This document shows, in pieces, positions 32,310-41,205 of a DNA stretch of 64,000 nucleotides. The stretch's first letter is position 1. Every line of letters begins with the position of its first letter. Source of the stretch: Ardenticatenaceae bacterium (lineage in GTDB: Bacteria; Chloroflexota; Anaerolineae; Promineifilales; Promineifilaceae). The position numbers and the translations under genes are program-made. Location of the stretch: positions 248,001 to 312,000 of the forward strand of contig JACKBU010000002.1 in the NCBI GenBank assembly GCA_020634395.1, given 5' to 3'. The notes beneath the pieces are model-generated. The model was not told the origin of the DNA, did no database searches, and worked only from the letters and a program-made list of their open reading frames with translations.

Positions 32310-35183
32310 TTAATTTATGGTGGCGATAACCTTTCCTCCTTCACCGCGGCGGATGTCTACACTTTTTTGCTCGCCGCGATAGCGAAAATTGAAGGCAATG
32401 CGCTGCCAATGTCGTGGCAGCTGCGGCCGCAAGGTAAAAGCTCCCTGTTCCTGGCGCAGCCCGGCAAAGCCGAAAACAAGCGCCTGCCAGACGCCGCCGG
32501 CTGAGGCCGCATGGATGCCATCGCCGGCGTTGCCACGGGGATTGCGTAAATCGGCGCGGGCGGCCAGCATGAAATGCTCGTAGGCTTCGTCGGGACGCTG
32601 CATTTCGCAGGCGGCCCAGGCGTGGAAGCTGGGACCGAGCGAGGAGCCGTACTTGTGGTCGGTGATGGGCATGTAGGCGTCCCAGTTGGCCTGCCACGTC
32701 CGTTGGTTGAACTGGTCGCGAAACAGGCACAGCAGCATAATAACGTCGGCTTGTTTGAGGACCTGGCTTTCATTGGCGCCTTCGATGCCCAGGATGACTT
32801 GCAAAGATTGGGCGGCGCTGGCGAATAGGTCCGGCTCTAACCGCCGCCGCTGGAAAAAACCCTCGAACTGTTCGATAACGGCCGTTTCCTCATGCCACAG
32901 AAACACCAGATGATCGATCACTTCCTGCCAATGCCGATACACGTCTGCGCTCAGGTCTAGTTGCTGCTCCAAAGCGGTGGCTTTGTCTGGATACGTTTGG
33001 CGCAGCCAGTCGCGCACTTCCAGAGCCGTCTGCAAATGCCAGCGGGCGATGTAGTTGGTGTAGCTGTTGTTATCGACGTGGTCGTGGTATTCGTCTGGGC
33101 CAATGACGTCGCGGATGGTGTAGGCGAGACGGCCGTTTACCTCCTCCCGCTCTACCCGGCTGCCCCAAAAGCGGGCCGTGTCTAAAATCATCTCCGCACC
33201 GTAGTCGCGCATAAAGGCATCATCGCCGGTGATCTGCCAGTACTGGTGGATGGCGTAGGCCACATCGGCCGAAATGTGGATTTGAATGTCGCCGGTCCAG
33301 ACGCGCACTAATAGAGTAGGGTCGGTGAAGTGGGGAACCCAGGGCGGCGTCACCTCATCGCCGGTGGCGGCGCTTTCCCAGGCATACTGCGCCCCATCAT
33401 AGCCGTTACGCGCGGCCTTGCGCCGCGCGCCCGCCAGGGTGTGGTATCGATACAACAGCATGTTGCGGGCGATGTGCGGCTGCGTATAGCTGAAAAACGG
33501 CAGGATGAAAATTTCGGTGTCCCAAAACACGTGGCCCCGGTAGCCGTAACCGCTCAACGTTTTCGCTCCGATGCTTACCCGGTCGTCGTGCTGCGGGGCG
33601 GCGGCAAACAGTTGGAACAAATTGAAGCGCGTGGCCAACTGCGCTTCCGGGTCGCCCTCGATGATCACATCGCTGGCCGCCCACACCTGTTCCCAGGCAG
33701 CAGCCTGGGCGGCCAAAAGCGCATCGAAGGTTTGATTATGTAAATAGTCCCGCGCCTCACTGACGACACTGACAGCCTGTGGATGGACGTCGCGCGCCGC
33801 CGCATAGCTGATTAGTTTGTCAACTTGCAAAGTCTGGCCGGAAGCCAGGGTTTGGGCGGTTTTGATGAGGGGTTGGCCGGAACAGTTTTGCGCCCCGATG
33901 GCTGTGCCCGGAGAGGCTGTGACAGCGACGGCCGTTGCCCCTTCCATGCCCGTCTTGCGCGTGCGGCTGTGCAGCCAGGCCAGCCCTTCTGCTGCGTCCT
34001 GGTCTAGCAGCTGCCAATGCAGCAAATCTTCGTTGGCGACGTGGCCGTTGATGCCCGTAGCCAGGGTGAGATCGCAGGTCTGGTTAACGGCCGTGGCCAG
34101 GATGCGCAGCGCGCCTACGTGCTCCTGGGTATAGCTGACGAAGCGCGAAAACGTCAGGTCAACGACGGCCCCGGATGGCGCGCGCCAGCGCACGTCGCGG
34201 CGCAGCAGGCCCAGGCGTAAATCCATCTGGCGATAAAAATGCAATACTTCTCCCCGATCCAGGCGGAACGGCGCACCGTCTACCCAAATGGTGGTGTCCA
34301 GCCAGTCGGGCATATTTACCAGTTCCGTAAAACTTACCGGCATATCGTCGAAGATGCCGTGGACGAAAGTGATGGCTTTGTCGCCGGGAAACCCTTCCTC
34401 GAACGTGCCGCGCGTGCTGAAGTAGCCGTTCCCTAAGGTAAAAACAGTTTCCATATGGTGCTGCCCGGCTTGGTCAAATTCTGTTTGGGTAATGGTCCAC
34501 TGCGGATCGACGGCCGTTATCTCTCGCAGTTCGGCCAGGGTGATGCCTTCCAGGGTCGGGCGGCAGTAAGGCCACAGCGGCAGCGCGTCAAAACGCGCAG
34601 CCGGACCGAGCGCCAGGACCATCATCCCGGCAGTCAGGGCGGCCTGGACACCGGCAGCGGCGTCTTCTATTACCAGGCAAGCGCCGGGCGGCGTATCGAG
34701 TTTGGCGGCCGCGAAGCGGAATAAATCAGGAGCGGGCTTGGTTTGCAGAACACTACGGCCGTCGGCCAACACAGCCAGTCTGCCGGCGATGCCCAGCTTT
34801 TCCACGACAAAGGCAGCATTCCGGCTGGCAGAGGCGATGGCGTAAGGGATGCCTGCCACGTCCAGTTCATCCAGCACGTCTACGACGCCCGGCAGTAAGT
34901 CGGCCGGGGAGATCTGATGCAGCATGTCTTGGTAATAGCTGTTTTTGCGGGTCATCATCGCCTGCATTTCGGCTTCGGAGCGGGAACGGCCGTCTAAAAT
35001 GATCAACAGCGATTCGCGCCGCGAAATGCCGCGCAGCTTTTCGTTTACAGTCCGATCGAAAGGCAGTCCCTCTTCATCGGCCAGTTTTTTCCAGGCAAGG
35101 TAGTGGAATTCGGCCGTGTCTGTGATGACGCCGTCCAGATCAAAGATGACAGCTTGCAAAGAGGGAAGATTAGCTCGACTCAC
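32310..35183 (-). CDS. Fusion: beta-phosphoglucomutase (HAD) + GH65 disaccharide phosphorylase
   Basis: 957 aa. Residues about 1-220 are a HAD mutase: IFDLDGVITDT nucleophile motif, SASRNA, KPAPD, IEDAAAGVQAA. Residues about 245-950 are a family 65 glycoside phosphorylase, with VFWDTEIFILPF and the catalytic acid Glu in GPDEYHDHV. GH65 splits alpha-glucobiose with phosphate to beta-glucose-1-phosphate; the mutase turns this into glucose-6-phosphate, so the fusion channels the product. The two are more often separate neighbours. The GTG start overlaps the lacI gene by 14 bp. Substrate (trehalose, maltose, kojibiose or nigerose) is not decided by sight. Confidence 0.93.
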   Translation of the reverse strand: MSRANLPSLQAVIFDLDGVITDTAEFHYLAWKKLADEEGLPFDRTVNEKLRGISRRESLLIILDGRSRSEAEMQAMMTRKNSYYQDMLHQISPADLLPGVVDVLDELDVAGIPYAIASASRNAAFVVEKLGIAGRLAVLADGRSVLQTKPAPDLFRFAAAKLDTPPGACLVIEDAAAGVQAALTAGMMVLALGPAARFDALPLWPYCRPTLEGITLAELREITAVDPQWTITQTEFDQAGQHHMETVFTLGNGYFSTRGTFEEGFPGDKAITFVHGIFDDMPVSFTELVNMPDWLDTTIWVDGAPFRLDRGEVLHFYRQMDLRLGLLRRDVRWRAPSGAVVDLTFSRFVSYTQEHVGALRILATAVNQTCDLTLATGINGHVANEDLLHWQLLDQDAAEGLAWLHSRTRKTGMEGATAVAVTASPGTAIGAQNCSGQPLIKTAQTLASGQTLQVDKLISYAAARDVHPQAVSVVSEARDYLHNQTFDALLAAQAAAWEQVWAASDVIIEGDPEAQLATRFNLFQLFAAAPQHDDRVSIGAKTLSGYGYRGHVFWDTEIFILPFFSYTQPHIARNMLLYRYHTLAGARRKAARNGYDGAQYAWESAATGDEVTPPWVPHFTDPTLLVRVWTGDIQIHISADVAYAIHQYWQITGDDAFMRDYGAEMILDTARFWGSRVEREEVNGRLAYTIRDVIGPDEYHDHVDNNSYTNYIARWHLQTALEVRDWLRQTYPDKATALEQQLDLSADVYRHWQEVIDHLVFLWHEETAVIEQFEGFFQRRRLEPDLFASAAQSLQVILGIEGANESQVLKQADVIMLLCLFRDQFNQRTWQANWDAYMPITDHKYGSSLGPSFHAWAACEMQRPDEAYEHFMLAARADLRNPRGNAGDGIHAASAGGVWQALVFGFAGLRQEQGAFTLRPQLPRHWQRIAFNFRYRGEQKSVDIRRGEGGKVIATIN

Positions 35184-36186
35184 GAATAATCAACTCCGGT
35201 TTGAGTAAAATGCCTTTTTCGGTGATCGGTTCTTCTCTAATTTGTTGCAGCAGCAGGTCCACCACACGCTGCCCGACGGCCACGATGGGCTGACGCACGG
35301 TGGTCAGCGAGGGAGTGAGGTATTGAGCCATGGGTATGTCGTCGTAGCCGGTAATCGCGATGTCCTGTCCCACGCACAGGCCTGCGGCGTTGGCGTCATT
35401 CAGGGCGCCGATGGCGATCACGTCGGATACGCAGGCGACGGCCGTGGGCCGCTCGTCATACGGCCGTGCCCGAAAGTGCTGCATCCCTTCCGCGCCAAAC
35501 TGCACTGTGTTGGTGCCCCGCAGGATCCAATCTGGCCGCACTTCCAATCCGGCGTTACGTAAACTATCCACAAAACCTTCCTCGCGATACGCCCCGGCCT
35601 CTGAGCCTTCCGGCCAGGTCAGCAGCCCGATTTGCCGGTGACCCTGTTCGATCAGATGATCCACGACGATGCGCAGGCCGTGACGGCCGTCAATATCCAC
35701 CCAACAAAAATCCCAGTCATCATTCGCCCGGCCAAAGCTGGCAAAAGGGATATCTTGCTCCATCAGATAGGCGATGCGCGGATCATTGTGATTCGTGTCG
35801 GCCAGGATAAATCCCTCCACCTGCCGCCGGTCGTACAGTTCTTTGTAAATAGGTACACCGGCTGCGTCTTTCAGGTCTACCAGGAATGTAAGCAGGTGAT
35901 AACCGTGCTGTTCGGCTGTGGAGATAGCGTCATAGAGAAACTGATCCAGGATAGGTCGTGGCGAATCATCCAGACTGCGCTGCCAGGCATAGCCGATGAG
36001 ATTGCTGGATTGGGTGCGCAGGTTACGGGCGCTGACGTTAGGGCGATATCCCGACTCCTGAACTGCCTCCCATATCCGAGCCTCTGTTTCCGGTGAAACG
36101 TTGCCCTGGTGGTTGAGCACCTTGGAGACAGTCTGGTAGCTGACACCGGCACGGGCGGCTACGTCCTTAATGGTGATCCGAGCCAT
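35170..36186 (-). CDS. LacI-family transcriptional regulator
   Basis: 338 aa. N-terminal helix-turn-helix (IKDVAARAGVSYQTVSKVLN) and hinge (ESGYRPNVSARNLRT), then a sugar-binding periplasmic-protein-like domain. First gene of the alpha-glucoside operon and overlapping the GH65 fusion. Two CGAACGTTCG palindromes lie just downstream of the predicted promoter, so it very likely represses its own operon until the sugar is bound. Confidence 0.94.
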   Translation of the reverse strand: MARITIKDVAARAGVSYQTVSKVLNHQGNVSPETEARIWEAVQESGYRPNVSARNLRTQSSNLIGYAWQRSLDDSPRPILDQFLYDAISTAEQHGYHLLTFLVDLKDAAGVPIYKELYDRRQVEGFILADTNHNDPRIAYLMEQDIPFASFGRANDDWDFCWVDIDGRHGLRIVVDHLIEQGHRQIGLLTWPEGSEAGAYREEGFVDSLRNAGLEVRPDWILRGTNTVQFGAEGMQHFRARPYDERPTAVACVSDVIAIGALNDANAAGLCVGQDIAITGYDDIPMAQYLTPSLTTVRQPIVAVGQRVVDLLLQQIREEPITEKGILLKPELIIRESS

Positions 36187-36229
36187 GATCTCCCTATCCT
36201 CTCTTCTAGAACTGTGTTCGTGACATTAG

Positions 36230-36253
36230 GCGAACGTTCGCCCGAACGTTCGC
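36230..36253 (-). promoter_or_regulatory. Tandem LacI-type operators
   Basis: CGAACGTTCG at 36231-36240 and again at 36243-36252, centres 12 bp apart, inside GCGAACGTTCGC boxes. The central CG within a perfect dyad is typical for LacI-family operators. They lie between the promoter and the lacI start. Confidence 0.8.
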
Positions 36254-36257
36254 TTTT

Positions 36258-36287
36258 ATTAAACCATAAGCTTAGAGGTTGTGTCAA
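36258..36287 (-). promoter_or_regulatory. Promoter of the alpha-glucoside operon
   Basis: On the minus strand TTGACA (36287-36282), 18-bp spacer, TTTAAT (36263-36258). The operators start 5 bp after the -10 box, so repressor would cover the transcription start. Confidence 0.7.
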
Positions 36288-36415
36288 GAGTGAATTGCCC
36301 ACTCGGATACAGTTTTGTGGACCGGGCTGTGATGTCTCCGTGAAAATGCCAGTTTATTCGTTTCCGAGCGTGTTGCTGGGTGGCAATTGTGCTAAACTTC
36401 TGCCAGAGAAAAGCC

Positions 36416-37693
36416 ATGGATGTAAGTCATCTTGCCAGCCTGCTGGAACAGGCAAACACTGCCCAAGAAAATAAGGCCTACGACACAACCGTCCGGTTAT
36501 ATACGGAGCTGATTGCCGAGACGGCCGTGCATGCCGGCGATCCACAGGTACGGGAGATCCGATTGGCGGCGTTGAGGGAAAACGGCCGTTTGCAGCGCCT
36601 CCTGGGCCATCAAGAAGCTGCCCTCACCTGCTTCCAACAAGCATACCTCGACGCCGGTTCCAGTGAGCAGGCTGTCGACAGCCTGGCTCTGCTGGCCAAC
36701 CAGCATAACAGCATGGGCAACTACGATGAAGCCATGCAGGCCTGCCGCGAAGCTTTGCACCTGACCGAAGCCCTCAATTACTCCGCCGGCCGCGCCGCGG
36801 CATTCCAGGTGCTGGGCCGCACCTATGCCCAACAGGGCCACCCGGAAGAAGCGGTGCATAACTTGCAAAAGGCGCTGGCCATCTTCGAGCAAATCGGCAA
36901 TCAAACCGAAGTGGCGCGCACGCACAACTGGATTGGTATTGGCCAGATGGAGCAGTGGCGCCTGGACAAAGCCATCTATGCCTTCAACTGTGCCCTTGAA
37001 AAAGGCGCGGCCATCAGCGACGTCCTACGCAGCACCATCCTGAACAATTTGGGCGAATGCTACCAGTATCTCTTTGATTTCGAGCAGGCCCTGGCCCATC
37101 ATCGAGCCGGCCTGAGCCTCATTCAAAAGCTGAATTTCACCACGCCGCAGGATGATCTGCTGCGCAATCTGGGCGTTGATTTATACCATGTGGGGCGGGT
37201 CGACGAGGGCACTGCTTATTTATACGAAGCACTTCATCTGAGCGAAGCCAACGGCAATCAGGATATACGTCTCCAGGTATTGGATTCGCTGGTGTATGCG
37301 GAACTGGAACGCGATCGGCCAGATATGGCGATGCAGTACGCGCAAACTTTGCGAGTCGAAGCGGAAAAATTGAAGGCGCGCCAGTTTGTGGCCCGCGCTC
37401 TATATGGGTTGGGTCTGGTTTATCAAAACCTGGGGGAATCGGTGACGGCCGAACAGTTTTGGCAGCAGGCGTTGTTCCTGGCTCACGAGACCCATCAACC
37501 CAATCTGATCTGGCAGCTTCATGCGGGTCTGGCGCAAATTGTAGGCATCGCGCCGCTGGCCGAAACCCACAACCGTATTGCTGCGGAAGTCATTGACCAG
37601 ATTGTTTATCCGATTGAAGACCCGGCTTTGCGCCAGAAGTTTCTTTCTGCTCCGGCTGTGCGCGCCGTACTGGACGGGCAGCAGGTGGAGTGA
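36416..37693 (+). CDS. Tetratricopeptide-repeat protein
   Basis: 425 aa made of TPR helical pairs throughout, for example ..AFQVLGRTYAQQGHPEEAVHNLQKALAIFEQ and ILNNLGECYQYLFDFEQALAHHRAG. No enzyme or DNA-binding domain and no signal peptide; a cytoplasmic scaffold or sensor. Similar to TPR parts of regulators but stands alone. Start at 36416 (MDVSHLASLL) follows a weak AGAGAAA site; an earlier ATG at 36380 reaches into the promoter region. Confidence 0.8.
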   Translation: MDVSHLASLLEQANTAQENKAYDTTVRLYTELIAETAVHAGDPQVREIRLAALRENGRLQRLLGHQEAALTCFQQAYLDAGSSEQAVDSLALLANQHNSMGNYDEAMQACREALHLTEALNYSAGRAAAFQVLGRTYAQQGHPEEAVHNLQKALAIFEQIGNQTEVARTHNWIGIGQMEQWRLDKAIYAFNCALEKGAAISDVLRSTILNNLGECYQYLFDFEQALAHHRAGLSLIQKLNFTTPQDDLLRNLGVDLYHVGRVDEGTAYLYEALHLSEANGNQDIRLQVLDSLVYAELERDRPDMAMQYAQTLRVEAEKLKARQFVARALYGLGLVYQNLGESVTAEQFWQQALFLAHETHQPNLIWQLHAGLAQIVGIAPLAETHNRIAAEVIDQIVYPIEDPALRQKFLSAPAVRAVLDGQQVE

Positions 37694-37706
37694 CCCCGCT
37701 CTTCAC

Positions 37707-38387
37707 TTAAGCCCGTTCTGACCACCAATCTTTTAGATCGTGCATGCCAGAGGCGTTGAGACGGTGGCCGGTATCGTATTCTCGATATGTGAGGTCGGCG
37801 CCGGCAGCGCGCAGCGTTTGTGCGCACGCTTGCGCGCGCTCGTACGGGATAAGTTGATCTTCCCGGCCAACGGCCATGAAAACAGGCAGGTCACGCAGCA
37901 CGGCCGTTTCTACGCTCTTTCCGCACTCCTCCGGCACAAACCCTACCAATCCAGCAATGCCCTGCACCAGTTCCGGATGGCGCATGGCCGTGGCGTAAGC
38001 CGTGGCCGCGCCCTGGCTAAAACCCATCAAGTAAACGCGCTGCAGATCGGCCTGGTAGAGGGCGGGCAGGGCGTGGATGAAGCGGGTAACGGCCGTTACC
38101 GCTTCGTCAAAGCGATCGAGCGACGGCCATTCATCTTTGCTGCGTGGGTGCCAGGCATACCCGCCATCCGCATCTGGTTTGATGGCTCGCGGGGCGACCA
38201 GCAGCCAGCCAGGGGGACAGCTTTTGGCAAAAACCCACATCACGTCTTCATTACCGGAACGGCCATGCAGCATCACCACCGTCGGAAACGGCCCGTCACC
38301 TATCGGTTTCTGTACCCGATGAATTAACCCGGCCTGGCTGATTACCTGCACGGCCGTTACAAGTTGGGGAGAAGCGTGCTTATTCAT
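37707..38387 (-). CDS. Carboxylesterase/phospholipase-type alpha/beta hydrolase
   Basis: 226 aa. Nucleophile Ser in GFSQGAA, acid in AVGREDQLIP, and His in DTGHRLNASG: the triad order of the small carboxylesterase / phospholipase-esterase family. VVMLHGRSGNEDVMWVFA carries the oxyanion hole. Cytosolic, since no signal peptide. Substrate unknown. Start at 38387 chosen as the first Met giving family-like length. Confidence 0.85.
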   Translation of the reverse strand: MNKHASPQLVTAVQVISQAGLIHRVQKPIGDGPFPTVVMLHGRSGNEDVMWVFAKSCPPGWLLVAPRAIKPDADGGYAWHPRSKDEWPSLDRFDEAVTAVTRFIHALPALYQADLQRVYLMGFSQGAATAYATAMRHPELVQGIAGLVGFVPEECGKSVETAVLRDLPVFMAVGREDQLIPYERAQACAQTLRAAGADLTYREYDTGHRLNASGMHDLKDWWSERA

Positions 38388-38566
38388 CAGTAAAATGAGT
38401 CCTTGCTTAAAATATCCGGCGCAGACCGCAAAAAGGCAAGTTTTGCGTCTGCGGATGGCAGCCGTATGGCGACTCGGCGCTGGCAAATCCTATCTTTCCG
38501 GGGTGGCCGAGGGTGTGTTGAATGGGCTTTAGACTGCTGTTTCTCGTGTGGCGTTTAAAAAAGTAT

Positions 38567-38603
38567 GAGGTGGCGAACTAACGGGCGTTAGTTCGACCAC
38601 CTC
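38567..38603 (-). terminator. tRNA-Arg terminator
   Basis: Stem GAGGTGG-CGAACTAACG / CGTTAGTTCG-A-CCACCTC, 17 bp with one bulge, and on the minus strand followed by ATACTTTTTT. It lies 111 bp after the tRNA. Confidence 0.75.
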
Positions 38604-38714
38604 TGGGGGGGGGAGCCAAAAAAAGTATAGCATTCTCTGTACTTCCCGTCAATCCCAGGTTTTGAGCAATTTTCTGCATAAGCGGCCTTCACAAGAGTGA
38701 ATCAATTTTTATAA

Positions 38715-38786
38715 TACCCCCGCCAGGACTCGAACCTGAATCTACCGCTTAGGAGGCGGTTGCTCTATCCATTGAGCTACGAGGGC
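38715..38786 (-). tRNA. tRNA-Arg (anticodon CCU)
   Basis: On the minus strand a cloverleaf of about 72 nt: acceptor GCCCTCG with a G-U closed CGGGGGT, D arm with AGCTCAATGGATAGAGC, anticodon arm ACCGC-CTCCTAA-GCGGT (anticodon CCT), and T arm with GGTTCGAGTCC. CCA is not encoded. Decodes AGG. Confidence 0.95.
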
Positions 38787-38861
38787 GAAATGCATGCGCA
38801 TTGACAAGGGTTATTTGGTATTTGACAATTGGTAGGAAAGCCGGAAGGATTATAACAAACT

Positions 38862-39359
38862 ATGGATGCGAAATCGACGATTGAAACGGTGCCCTTTTTT
38901 GTGTATGGCACCCTGCTGCCTGGCCAGCCCAACGCCCATTTGTGGGGCGATGGCCTTATTGCCGAATACGATGCGCGCCTGCCTAACTGCCGTCTTTACG
39001 ACTGCGGCGCTTTCCCCATGCTGGTGGAAGAAGGACAGGAAGCTGTAGTTGGCAGCCTGATAATCGTCCAACCGGAGCAGTATCCGGCCATCCTGGCCCG
39101 ACTGGATGATCTGGAAGGTTATGATCCGGAGCAGCCCGCCGCTTCCGCCTACCGGCGGGTACTGCGAGAGGTAATCACCGAGGACGGCCGTCACCACAAC
39201 GCCTGGGTTTACGTCGGCCACGCGGCTGCTCTGCCGGGCATGACGCCCATTCCCGGCGGCGATTGGCGCCGCTATGCGAGCGCAACCTTTGCCGATATGC
39301 AGCAGTGGTGGCAAACCGTGCAAAGCGTCCATGGTCTGCTGCGGCCGCCTGATGAATGA
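38862..39359 (+). CDS. Gamma-glutamylcyclotransferase-fold protein
   Basis: 165 aa. FFVYGTLLPGQPN is the conserved substrate-binding start, and E in LDDLEGYDP is the likely catalytic Glu of the AIG2/GGCT fold. Family members cyclise gamma-glutamyl compounds. A -10-like TATAAC ends 5 nt before the ATG, with TTGGTA 16 bp further up, so a short leader or none is possible. Confidence 0.88.
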   Translation: MDAKSTIETVPFFVYGTLLPGQPNAHLWGDGLIAEYDARLPNCRLYDCGAFPMLVEEGQEAVVGSLIIVQPEQYPAILARLDDLEGYDPEQPAASAYRRVLREVITEDGRHHNAWVYVGHAAALPGMTPIPGGDWRRYASATFADMQQWWQTVQSVHGLLRPPDE

Positions 39360-39378
39360 CGCCAATGGAGGTGTTTTT

Positions 39379-40380
39379 ATGCGCGCCATGAGACTACGCG
39401 AGACCAAACCGGTGGGAGCAGAGCCGTTGACCCTGACGGAAACGGCCGTGCCCGAACCCGGCCCGGGTCAAATCCGCCTGCACATCCACGTCTGCGGCGT
39501 ATGCCACACCGACCTGCACACCGTCGAGGGTGAGTTGGACCTGCCCCGCCTGCCGCTAACCCCCGGCCACCAGATTGTCGGTTCGGTGGATAAGTTGGGT
39601 CCGGGCAGCCAGCGTTTCCAGGTAGGCGATAGGGTAGGGGTAGCCTGGCTCTATTGGGCCTGCGGCGAATGCGAGTTTTGTGTAGAGGGCCAGGAAAATT
39701 TGTGCCTGCGCGCCAGGTTTACCGGCTTGCAGGCCGATGGCGGCTATGCCGAATATATCGTCGTCGCTGAAGACTTTGCCTTTCCCATTCCCGATGTTTT
39801 TAGCGATGAGCACGCCGCGCCGCTGCTGTGCGCGGGCATTATCGGCTACCGGGCGCTGCGCCTGAGCGGCATCCAGCCGGGACAGCGGCTGGGTTTATAT
39901 GGCTTTGGCGGCAGCGCCCACCTGACCATTCAGGCCGCACGTCACTGGGACTGTGAGGTCTATGTTTTTACGCGCAGCGAGGCCCATCGCCGGCATGCCC
40001 GTGACCTGGGCGCAGTCTGGGCCGGCGATGCGCGCGATGATGTGCCACGGCCGTTACACGCCAGCATCACCTTTGCCCCGGCCGGCTGGATCATTCCTCT
40101 GGCGCTGGGGCACTTGCGCCCTGGGGGTACGTTGGCGGTGAACGCCATCCACACCTCGCCCATCCCGGAGATGCCCTACGAGCGGATTTATCACGAGCGC
40201 GTGCTGCGCAGCGTCACCAACTTTACGCGGAAGGACGCCGAAGAATTTTTGCGGCTGGCGGCCGAGATTCCCATGCATACCGACATAGAGACCTATCCTC
40301 TGGCCGAGGCCAACACGGCTTTGCAGCGGTTGAAGGCCAGCGCGATTACGGGCACGGCCGTTCTGCAAATCGCCGGGTGA
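39379..40380 (+). CDS. Zinc-dependent alcohol dehydrogenase
   Basis: 333 aa medium-chain dehydrogenase. Catalytic zinc ligands in CGVCHTDLHT and PGHQIVG, structural zinc cysteines in CGECEFCVEGQENLC. The nucleotide-binding GLYGFGGSAHL replaces the usual GxGxxG. The layout fits the zinc-binding alcohol dehydrogenase subfamily of bacteria active on aldehydes and alcohols. GGAGGTG precedes the start at 39379; a longer reading frame from 39274 overlaps the previous gene. Confidence 0.92.
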   Translation: MRAMRLRETKPVGAEPLTLTETAVPEPGPGQIRLHIHVCGVCHTDLHTVEGELDLPRLPLTPGHQIVGSVDKLGPGSQRFQVGDRVGVAWLYWACGECEFCVEGQENLCLRARFTGLQADGGYAEYIVVAEDFAFPIPDVFSDEHAAPLLCAGIIGYRALRLSGIQPGQRLGLYGFGGSAHLTIQAARHWDCEVYVFTRSEAHRRHARDLGAVWAGDARDDVPRPLHASITFAPAGWIIPLALGHLRPGGTLAVNAIHTSPIPEMPYERIYHERVLRSVTNFTRKDAEEFLRLAAEIPMHTDIETYPLAEANTALQRLKASAITGTAVLQIAG

Positions 40381-40503
40381 TCATTTTACCGCGTCCATTC
40401 GCTGCCGGTCGCTAAATCGTGGAGGGTATGCCTTTGGTCAATCGGCCAAAACGCACTACAATCCGGCGTCTTTGTAAAAACCCATTTTGCAGGAAGTTTC
40501 ATT

Positions 40504-41190
40504 ATGATCGCACGTTTTGACTGGCAAATTGGCTCCCGATCTTCCGCCGCCCGGTTAGGGGCGCAGACAAGGTTGTCGGCGCGCCTGGCCGCGCTGCTGC
40601 TGGGCGGATTAACGGCCGTTTTCCTGCTCTGGCTGCTGCTGCATTATGCCCTCCTGGCCGTTTGGTTTGCGGCCTGGCCGGGCCTCCTGGCCGATACGCT
40701 GCGTTTGCTGGAAGCGTCTGGCATCGTCACCCTGACGTTGTTGTGGTTGATCTGGGGGTGGCGGCTGGTGCAGGGACGGCCGTCCGCGGCGCGCCTGGCT
40801 GCCCGCCCCCACACGCCCACCGTCGAAGAGCTGTACGCCCTCAGTCCGGCGGAATTTGAAAAGTACGTGGCCCAGTTATTCCGCCGCAAAGGGTATAAGG
40901 TAAAGCTGCGCGGCCGCAGCGGCGACCGGGGCGTTGACCTGGAACTGCTCCGGACGGGCGGGAAACGAGCCATCGTGCAGTGCAAACGGTATCAGCACAC
41001 CATCGGTCCCGACATCGTGCGCGAGCTGTACGGCACGCTGATTCATGAAAAGGTCGCCCATGCCTTCCTCGTCACCACGGCCGACATCTCCGATGCGGCG
41101 CGCGAGTGGGCGATGGGCAAGCCGATGACGCTGGTTGACGGCACGCTGCTGGTCGACGTGGCGGCTTCTCTGTCGCAAAACGGCTCTTAA
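40504..41190 (+). CDS. Membrane-anchored Mrr-like restriction endonuclease fold protein
   Basis: 228 aa. Two helices at about 28-50 and 58-88, then a PD-(D/E)xK nuclease domain (about 105-225) of the Mrr type: SPAEFEKYVAQLFRRKGY, GRSGDRGVDLEL (catalytic Asp) and AIVQCKRY (catalytic QxK). Similar membrane-anchored Mrr proteins are widespread, and their role in DNA defence or repair is not settled. Stands alone, no methyltransferase partner of a restriction system. AGGAAG precedes the ATG. Confidence 0.85.
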   Translation: MIARFDWQIGSRSSAARLGAQTRLSARLAALLLGGLTAVFLLWLLLHYALLAVWFAAWPGLLADTLRLLEASGIVTLTLLWLIWGWRLVQGRPSAARLAARPHTPTVEELYALSPAEFEKYVAQLFRRKGYKVKLRGRSGDRGVDLELLRTGGKRAIVQCKRYQHTIGPDIVRELYGTLIHEKVAHAFLVTTADISDAAREWAMGKPMTLVDGTLLVDVAASLSQNGS

Positions 41191-41205
41191 CCCTTTACCC
41201 AAACC

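Noticed and set aside
32109..32504. Plus-strand frame between sugar genes
   Set aside because: Starts in the gap and runs antisense into the GH65 gene; no family features.
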